This document shows, piece by piece, positions 58,712-64,000 of a stretch of 64,000 bases of DNA (position 1 is the first letter of the stretch; the number at the start of each line of letters is the position of its first letter). The translations under genes and the position numbers were made by a program. Source of the stretch: Vaginisenegalia massiliensis (GTDB lineage Bacteria; Bacillota; Bacilli; Lactobacillales; Aerococcaceae). Location of the stretch: assembly GCF_900604935.1 (NCBI RefSeq), contig NZ_UWPC01000001.1, positions 176,946 through 240,945 of the forward strand, written 5' to 3'. The notes beneath the pieces were generated by a model. The model did not search any database and was not told where the DNA came from. It saw nothing but the letters and a program-made list of their open reading frames with translations.

Positions 58712-59521
58712 TTAATTATCCAATAGGCAAACTTTGAAAATATAAGGATACCATTTACCGGTTAAATAAAATTGATCGTCTTTTAGATGGGCAATCCCAT
58801 TTAGAACATCCATCTTTTTTCTTGCTTCTGGCTTAATATTGGCTTGGTCAACAATCGAACGAATATCATAGACCTTTTCAACTTGTCCATTCTGCAAGTT
58901 AATTTTAACAATCTGTTTGGTTGTCCAAACATTCGCATAAAGATAGCCGTTAACATACTCCATTTCATTAACTTTAGGCAAGGCTTTACCTTGAAAAGTA
59001 ACGATTAATTGACCCATTTTCTGAAAAGTCTGAGGATCCCGAATTTGTAAAGTCTCACTTCCATCAGACATCCATAAGCAGTCACGATCTTGATCATAAG
59101 CCAGTCCCCATCCCTCACCTTGATAGGACACTTGGTCAACCACTTTAAAAGTCGTTAAATCACGTTTAAATGCTTTACCTTCTTTATAAGTCAACTGCCA
59201 AATATTGTTAGGGGTAATCGTGATCCCTTCACCAAAAAATTGATTACCCAAGCGATCTTTTTCAATAAATTGACCTTTTGCTAAATCCATAATTCCAATA
59301 ACGGAATGACCTTTTTGACCGGTGGCTTGAATAAGTTGACCTTCTTGATTTAACTCAAATCCTTGGGTAAATAATGTTTGATCCGCTGGATAAGTGTCTT
59401 CTAATATCACTTGCCCTTGATAGTCAGCTGGAATCTGCCCAAATACCAATAATTGAGGAAACATTAGATGACTTAATATTAAGCCACATGTGAGGCTAAT
59501 TGCAAATGCACGTATCTTCAT
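58712..59521 (-). CDS. Secreted glutaminyl-peptide cyclotransferase
   Basis: Five-bladed propeller enzyme (PF05096 type) that turns N-terminal Gln into pyroglutamate. 269 residues: signal peptide (about 1-28, no lipobox), then the propeller with FTQGFE, FFGEGIT, GEGWGLAYD, LWMSDGS, NEMEYVNGYLYANVW and LNGIAH. Plant and bacterial members share these motifs. Ends ten bases before the tgt promoter region. Physiological substrate unknown; it could protect secreted peptides or wall proteins from aminopeptidases (inference). Confidence 0.88.
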   Translation of the reverse strand: MKIRAFAISLTCGLILSHLMFPQLLVFGQIPADYQGQVILEDTYPADQTLFTQGFELNQEGQLIQATGQKGHSVIGIMDLAKGQFIEKDRLGNQFFGEGITITPNNIWQLTYKEGKAFKRDLTTFKVVDQVSYQGEGWGLAYDQDRDCLWMSDGSETLQIRDPQTFQKMGQLIVTFQGKALPKVNEMEYVNGYLYANVWTTKQIVKINLQNGQVEKVYDIRSIVDQANIKPEARKKMDVLNGIAHLKDDQFYLTGKWYPYIFKVCLLDN

Positions 59522-59616
59522 AGGAGGCTCCTTTTCATTTAGTCAATCTTATTATATACTAAATTGGTGCTTCACAACATATCCTCGTTTTGGATTATTA
59601 TAGAAAGGAATATCGT

Positions 59617-60243
59617 ATGTCTGCATATGCTATTTATTTAGCCATCGTTAAAGCTATTGTTTACCTGTTTAACGGCAAGCCCCAAGTAAAAGGAGTCGAC
59701 AATCTTCCCAGACAAGGTGAGTTTATTTTAGCGGCTACTCATCGCTCGTTATTAGATCCAATCTACCTAGCCATGGTATTAAGCCCTCGCGAAATTGCTT
59801 TTATGGCCAAAGATAGTTTATTTGAGATTCCATTGTTAGGAACCGCACTTAAGCAAGCCCATGTCTTTCCAGTAAATCGCGATAAGCCTGCTCCATCTTC
59901 GATCAAACAAGCTGTAAAAGTGATGAAGGAAGATCATCGTATACTAGGTATTTTCCCAAGTGGAAGTCGATATAGTTCAGAAATTAAAGGCGGAACAGCC
60001 TTCATCCAAAAATTAAGTCAACAAACCATTGTACCTGTCGCAATTCAACCACCGCGAAATGCGTTTGAATTCCTTATGAGAAAAAAAGGTCGCCTAGCAT
60101 TTGGCCGCCCTATTCCATATATCCCAACGGCCACCTATGATAAATCAAAATTGACAACTATTGATCAAGCTATTGCTCAAGCATTTTCTGACTTAGATCA
60201 TCAACTTGATCCTGAATTTACAATATCTAAGCAAAAAAAATAA
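59617..60243 (+). CDS. plsC: 1-acyl-sn-glycerol-3-phosphate acyltransferase
   Basis: Adds the second acyl chain in phosphatidic acid synthesis. 208 residues: N-terminal hydrophobic segment, motif I THRSLLD (HxxxxD), substrate motif FPSGSRYS where FPEGTRS is usual, and AIQPPR region. ATG 59617 follows AAAGGAAT; the frame opens nine codons earlier without an RBS. Alone in its unit, with a terminator behind. Confidence 0.9.
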   Translation: MSAYAIYLAIVKAIVYLFNGKPQVKGVDNLPRQGEFILAATHRSLLDPIYLAMVLSPREIAFMAKDSLFEIPLLGTALKQAHVFPVNRDKPAPSSIKQAVKVMKEDHRILGIFPSGSRYSSEIKGGTAFIQKLSQQTIVPVAIQPPRNAFEFLMRKKGRLAFGRPIPYIPTATYDKSKLTTIDQAIAQAFSDLDHQLDPEFTISKQKK

Positions 60244-60269
60244 GGCTCCCAGGGAGCCTTATTTTTTTC
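60233..60269. terminator. Bidirectional terminator, plsC / M14 peptidase
   Basis: AAGGCTCCC-A-GGGAGCCTT with A run on the left and T run on the right; lies between the stops of the two converging genes. Confidence 0.93.
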
Positions 60270-60275
60270 TTGCAA

Positions 60276-63200
60276 TTAGTTACGGTTGCGTTTGTATTGA
60301 ACAGCCATTAATCCAGTTGCCGTCATTAACATACCTAATGCAATCACAACATTTGAATTATTTTGTTCACCTGTTGCAGGTAAAACAGCACTTGAATCAA
60401 CTTTTGAATCTTTTGTTGCTTTAGCTAAACTTGGTACTTTAGTATCATCTTCTTTACCAAAGTAAGCTAAGCAATCTTCAGGACTTAATTCAGTTACAAC
60501 TGTTTCCATCTTCACTTCTTCTAATTTTGCGAGTTCACCACGGAAAGCAGCGTTACTCAACCAACGATAGAAGTTATGAGTATGAGTTTTGTTAGTTGGA
60601 TTACCAGCAAAGATCATTAATGGATTTCCGTTGAACATACCGTCAATACCTAATACTTGACCTTTCAAGGCATCGTGACCTGGCCACCAACCTGATACGT
60701 AGAAATCATCACCCGTTTGAGCTTTAATGAAGCTTTCAAATCCAGCCGGGATAGCTGTAATCCAAGCACCAGAGTTAGAGTAGAATAGATCATTAGCTAA
60801 GAATCCAGAAGCTAAGATATTATCCTTAAGAATATCAGCTTTAATTAAGCCTTCATAAGACCAAGCTGTCGTGTTATCGGTTGTTAAGTTAATGTCAAAT
60901 CCTGGTAATAGGTCTTTCAACATGAACATTGCTTCGCCACCAAATACAATGGTAGGTTTTTTACCAATAATACTTGGATCGAAATCACCGTTATCAACCA
61001 CAATTACATCGGCCTCATCTAATGAATCAACTACTTGGAAGCCCATTTCTTTAAGTGCAAGATATGAACTAGAGTGACCTGGGAATTGAAGACCAGCGTT
61101 AGGGTTTCCTGGCGCATATACTTTTACTGGTTTAAGAGCAGTACCAATAGGGTTAGCTTGGACACCAGTACCTTTAAGCACAAAGTCTTTAATTAAGCTA
61201 TTGTAGGTAGCTTGATCCATATAATAACCATCTTTAGCCAAGTAGATATTCTTACCTTCAGATAAAGCTTTATTTACAGCTCGTGTTGCTTCCGCTGAGT
61301 TATTTTCAACAAATACGTAAGGGAATTTGGTGACTTCTGATGTAATAGTGCAGCAATTTGGATTAGCTTTAACCACCTTGCTTTGATCCGCTACAGCGCC
61401 TGTTCGAGGTGCTTGAGTCCAAGTTACTTGACCTAATTTGTTAGCGAATAAGCCATCTTGGAAGATTGCTTTTACATCAAAACCGCGCATGGCTGGGAAG
61501 TTGGTAACCAATTCAGCATACATCGCATCCCATTCAGATTCGTTAGCACCTGGATACAAGATATGGTTGGCAAAACCACGTTTTGCTTGCGCCATATCAA
61601 TGACTAAATCACCTTTTTTGTATTCACCCATATCTTGAGTTAATTCAGTCACTTTAACGCCATTACGTTTGAAGTATTCAATCATCTTGAAAGCTTCATC
61701 CGGATTCTTTTGACGATCAAGGCTCATTGGGATGACATAATAATCTGGGAAGAATTTAGTTTGTCCAGGTTGATTAATCCGACCTTTAACTGAACCATCT
61801 GGTTCAACTAAAGCATCGTTTGCAGCTGGATCCTCAGTCTTATGGATACCGCGACTATAATATTTCAAGCGGTTCATCATTAGAGCATCTTTATTACTGA
61901 AGATATTTTCAGTACCAGCTAAACCAGCATAATATCCTGCTAAGAAAGATTGTTGGTTGGTAGCTGGAACTTCAATAGTATGTCCCATAATACCATGGTA
62001 TAAGCCGTAAACAGCCGTATAACCAGAGAAGGAATCATCCCATCCTGAACCCCAGTCAGTTGCTGGAATTAAATAGCTGTCGTAAGCAGAGTTGGTAATA
62101 CCAGCCCGACCCATTTTATTCGCATTTTCGAATAAATTATTATAAAGTAAGTCAAATTCGAAGTTAGGATCATGCGGAGGTGTACAAGGTTCAATTAAGA
62201 ATTCAGATACGAATCCATGGAAGTCCATAATTGACATTGGATTGTATTTTGCAATTGTTTCGGCAATAGCACGTGTTTCTGGTTGTGTTTGATAACCAGT
62301 GTCACGGTTAGGGTCCATACCATTGGTGACAGCCCGTGTATTGTTAGCTGCTCCATCTGGATTGACTGTGAAGTTAAAGAGTAAAATCACATCTTTAAGT
62401 AAATCTGGAACACTAAATTCTTTAACGATTGGATTGTTGTTTTCGTCAACTGTGTTGTAACGAATCACATCTTTACTTGCAAAAGTATCAAATAAGCTAG
62501 ATACAATATCAATACCAGGTTGTTCGTCAGCGTGGGTATTATTAATCATAACTGGAACTTTATAATCAATTTTACCTTCTGCTAATAATTTCATGAATTG
62601 ATCTGGATCTTCTAACATTAGTGGAGTTGTTTTATTTAAATAATCAGAAATTGATGCAGCGTTTTGAGCAATAATACCCATACGAATTGGGCGGCCTTCT
62701 GCAGATGTACCAATTTGTTCAATGGTCACATAACGATCATCGTAAACTTTATTAGCAATAGCGTCAGTAGCAGCAACCATTTCTTCATATGATTGATAAT
62801 TTTCATATGGACGATAATTAATTGGTAAAATAATTTCTTGACCAGTAGTTGGATTGACTGCTTTTAATTCATATTGTCCAATGTATTGACGGTAAGTACG
62901 GCGAAGATTGTGCGTTTTACGACGACTTAAATCTTCATTACCAAACATAAGATTAAACTTAACGTCTGCTGATAATTGACCATTTACCACGGTTGGTTGA
63001 CCATCAAAAGTAACCAAAGGAATGCCGCTATCCCATTGGCCTGTTGCTTCATTCCAAGTTTGCCATTCAGAAATTGGTTTTCCGTTTAAGGTCCAAACAA
63101 AATCACTTGCTTGAGCAGAACCAACATTAGCCGTTACATTAACTGTCTTAGGTTCCGTCATATAAACATCTGATTTTGTTAAGATTACCTTTGCTTCAGG

Positions 63201-63497
63201 TGTTGTTGGAGCAGCAAAAGTGTTAGCAGCTGGTTTTACAACTGTTGTTGCTTCTGAAGTAATGGTTTCAAGCGCTTGGGTTGTGGTTTCTTGACTTGTT
63301 ACAGTTTCAGGAGCAGTTGTTGTTGTAGCCGCATTTACAGCTGTTGTTTCAATAACTGGAGCGACAGTGGTTAATTCAGTTGCGTTAGTTGTTGTTGTTT
63401 CTTGTGCATAAACTGGAACAGCTACTGCAGCTAAAGATAATGCAAGCATAGAGCTGGTTAAGCCTTTTGTTAAACGACTTGTTTTGATGTCTTTCAT
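60276..63497 (-). CDS. Cell-wall-anchored M14 zinc carboxypeptidase
   Basis: 1073-residue surface metallocarboxypeptidase. Signal peptide (about 1-33, ending VYAQ), Thr/Ala/Glu-rich stretch (about 34-85), a beta domain, then the M14 catalytic domain: zinc ligands HADE (about residue 319) and FHG (MDFHGFVSEF), substrate site NPDGAANNTR and RDTGYQ, and the catalytic glutamate probably in HTIEVP (about 507). A further ~400-residue region, including VIVVDNGDFDP and KPTIVFGGEAMF, resembles a GATase1-like fold. LPATG (about 1037) with a hydrophobic helix and KRNRN tail anchors it by sortase. ATG 63497 has GAGGGGG upstream. Substrate unknown; wall peptides or host proteins are possible. Confidence 0.9.
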   Translation of the reverse strand: MKDIKTSRLTKGLTSSMLALSLAAVAVPVYAQETTTTNATELTTVAPVIETTAVNAATTTTAPETVTSQETTTQALETITSEATTVVKPAANTFAAPTTPEAKVILTKSDVYMTEPKTVNVTANVGSAQASDFVWTLNGKPISEWQTWNEATGQWDSGIPLVTFDGQPTVVNGQLSADVKFNLMFGNEDLSRRKTHNLRRTYRQYIGQYELKAVNPTTGQEIILPINYRPYENYQSYEEMVAATDAIANKVYDDRYVTIEQIGTSAEGRPIRMGIIAQNAASISDYLNKTTPLMLEDPDQFMKLLAEGKIDYKVPVMINNTHADEQPGIDIVSSLFDTFASKDVIRYNTVDENNNPIVKEFSVPDLLKDVILLFNFTVNPDGAANNTRAVTNGMDPNRDTGYQTQPETRAIAETIAKYNPMSIMDFHGFVSEFLIEPCTPPHDPNFEFDLLYNNLFENANKMGRAGITNSAYDSYLIPATDWGSGWDDSFSGYTAVYGLYHGIMGHTIEVPATNQQSFLAGYYAGLAGTENIFSNKDALMMNRLKYYSRGIHKTEDPAANDALVEPDGSVKGRINQPGQTKFFPDYYVIPMSLDRQKNPDEAFKMIEYFKRNGVKVTELTQDMGEYKKGDLVIDMAQAKRGFANHILYPGANESEWDAMYAELVTNFPAMRGFDVKAIFQDGLFANKLGQVTWTQAPRTGAVADQSKVVKANPNCCTITSEVTKFPYVFVENNSAEATRAVNKALSEGKNIYLAKDGYYMDQATYNSLIKDFVLKGTGVQANPIGTALKPVKVYAPGNPNAGLQFPGHSSSYLALKEMGFQVVDSLDEADVIVVDNGDFDPSIIGKKPTIVFGGEAMFMLKDLLPGFDINLTTDNTTAWSYEGLIKADILKDNILASGFLANDLFYSNSGAWITAIPAGFESFIKAQTGDDFYVSGWWPGHDALKGQVLGIDGMFNGNPLMIFAGNPTNKTHTHNFYRWLSNAAFRGELAKLEEVKMETVVTELSPEDCLAYFGKEDDTKVPSLAKATKDSKVDSSAVLPATGEQNNSNVVIALGMLMTATGLMAVQYKRNRN

Positions 63498-63605
63498 TAA
63501 AATTTTCCCCCTCAATAATCTTTGATTGTTCCAGGAATCGATCCTCCTTTAATACCTGGGCTCCAAAATATTCAGGTGATCATGTGAAAACACATTAGCT
63601 CATCT
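63498..63605 (-). promoter_or_regulatory. Structured 5' leader of the M14 peptidase mRNA
   Basis: About 108 bases between predicted transcription start and ATG. Alternative stems can form: ATGTG-TTTT-CACAT; ACCTG ... CAGGT; and CCAGG ... CCTGG, which would enclose an AAAGGAGG unrelated to the true RBS. No known riboswitch recognised. Confidence 0.35.
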
Positions 63606-63611
63606 ACTAAC

Positions 63612-63640
63612 ATTATACCGTTTTATTGAAAACGTATCCA
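63612..63640 (-). promoter_or_regulatory. Promoter of the M14 peptidase gene
   Basis: Minus strand TGGATA (63640-63635), 17-base spacer, TATAAT (63617-63612). The weak -35 coincides with a cre-like site. Confidence 0.6.
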
Positions 63641-63641
63641 T
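63626..63641. promoter_or_regulatory. cre-like site (catabolite repression)
   Basis: TTGAAAACGTATCCAT matches WTGNNARCGNWWWCAW at all but position 13. It covers the -35 of the M14 peptidase promoter, a position suited to CcpA repression. Confidence 0.5.
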
Positions 63642-63814
63642 TATAATTTTTTTATCATTATTAAAATTTATTACCCCAAAAAATCAAGACAAGTGTTATT
63701 TTATGTGCTATTTTCATACATCAATTCAATCGATAGTAAAATTAATTTTATCTCATAAATCTATTACTGTTTGCTCATAAGTTAACAAAAAAGCAAAAAA
63801 ATAAGTCTTCTCTA
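63642..63814. other. AT-rich spacer, no gene seen
   Basis: Between the M14 peptidase promoter and the IS left end. Poly-A/T stretches only; no open frame with an RBS, and no hairpin worth naming. Confidence 0.6.
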
Positions 63815-63821
63815 TGTAGTG

Positions 63822-63861
63822 CACCCCTAAAGTTGAACCTTAAAATTCAACTTTAGGGGTG
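63822..63861 (+). repeat. 16-bp hairpin enclosing the transposase RBS
   Basis: CACCCCTAAAGTTGAA (63822-63837) pairs exactly with TTCAACTTTAGGGGTG (63846-63861), 8-base loop. The right arm contains the AGGGGTG that serves as RBS for the TTG start at 63868. Confidence 0.85.
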
Positions 63862-63867
63862 TTTATT

Positions 63868-64000
63868 TTGAATAAAAAACATGAATTAGCCTTTAAATTA
63901 AAACTTATCAATGAATACAGGGAAGAAAAACTCGGGTATAAATTAATATGCAAAAAGTATAATGTTAATACAAGTTTATTAAAAACATGGATTTACCAAT
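63868..64000 (+). CDS. IS3-family transposase OrfA (5' part)
   Basis: 44 codons visible from TTG 63868: an HTH_28-type helix-turn-helix (KHELAFKLKLINEYREEKLG and KYNVNTSLLKTW), as in IS150-type OrfA, which binds the terminal repeats. RBS AGGGGTG six bases upstream. The remainder is off the right edge. Confidence 0.8.
   Translation, partial: MNKKHELAFKLKLINEYREEKLGYKLICKKYNVNTSLLKTWIYQ

Larger units (their letters stand above)
63815..64000 (+). mobile_element. Left end of an IS3-family element (cut by window edge)
   Basis: Begins TGTAGTGCACCCC, the TG-start and CCC-type end of IS150-like IS3 elements, followed by the 5' part of a transposase orfA on the same strand. The right end and orfB lie outside the window, so target duplication cannot be checked. 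Confidence 0.75.

Noticed and set aside
63230..63400. Run of repeated GTTGTT-like triplets, looking like a microsatellite
   Set aside because: It is the coding sequence for the Thr/Ala/Glu-rich stretch behind the signal peptide of the M14 peptidase; imperfect and in frame.
63498..63605. Known riboswitch (c-di-AMP or yybP-ykoY type) in the M14 peptidase leader
   Set aside because: Short stems are visible but none of the conserved core sequences of these classes could be matched by eye.

Overview
This is a chromosomal window from an AT-rich, low-GC Gram-positive bacterium, most likely of the order Lactobacillales and compatible with Aerococcaceae or a close relative. The support is: strong AGGAGG ribosome-binding sites, short intergenic gaps, low-GC-type DnaE, RNase Y, CvfB, RodZ, YfmF/YfmH, a CovRS/ArlRS-type two-component system, a YidC lipoprotein next to acylphosphatase, an LPXTG surface protein, and SOS boxes of the Bacillus LexA type (CGAAC-N4-GTTYG). 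The genus is inferred. No rRNA, tRNA or CRISPR array was seen. Most of the window is ordinary housekeeping chromosome; the only mobile DNA is the left end of an IS3-family element at the right edge.

Layout. Positions 1-7.8 kb (minus strand) carry xerD (cut by the edge), cvfB, pyk, pfkA and dnaE. A small divergent DUF2929 membrane protein follows. Positions 8.2-16.8 kb are a repair operon read leftward: ymdB-mutS-mutL-msrB-ruvA-ruvB-queA. Positions 16.9-25.3 kb hold rny, recA (with a LexA box), cinA, pgsA, rodZ and the M16-like pair yfmH/yfmF, in the order known from Bacillus. Positions 25.3-30.1 kb are a nucleoside ABC importer (bmpA-nupA-nupB-nupC), whose binding protein lacks a lipobox cysteine. 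Positions 30.2-36.7 kb hold ftsK, the divergent acyP and yidC, and a CovRS-like pair.

Positions 36.8-41.5 kb carry gnd, a DUF4044-like micro-protein, a rhodanese-like protein without its catalytic cysteine, glucokinase, a rhomboid protease, 5-formyl-THF cyclo-ligase and rpmG. Positions 41.7-49.4 kb hold two membrane proteins (one with a MltG-type LysM-like domain and no catalytic domain), ndk, a class B PBP, YfhO and DUF1189. Positions 49.4-57.5 kb hold the RNA helicase cshB, zwf, nrnA, a DRTGG-CBS regulator, a ZIP metal transporter broken by a one-base frameshift, SOS-controlled dinB, and yajC. Positions 57.5-63.5 kb hold tgt, a secreted glutaminyl cyclotransferase, plsC and a 1073-residue cell-wall-anchored M14 metallocarboxypeptidase with a cre-like site in its promoter.

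Functional themes. Glucose enters through glucokinase, then phosphofructokinase and pyruvate kinase or the oxidative pentose phosphate branch (zwf and gnd). DNA repair is concentrated here (mutSL, ruvAB, recA, dinB), and two clear LexA operators tie recA and dinB to the SOS response. Envelope functions (PBP, RodZ, YfhO, MltG-like protein, PlsC, PgsA, YidC, YajC, anchored peptidase) form the second theme. No obviously new multi-gene system stands out. The best leads are single-gene and regulatory oddities: the anchorless BmpA, a mirrored 14-bp box between dnaE and the DUF2929 gene, a 17-bp palindrome before the CBS regulator, the ZIP frameshift, the cysteine-less rhodanese, the MltG-like stub, and the leader and cre-like site of the M14 peptidase.
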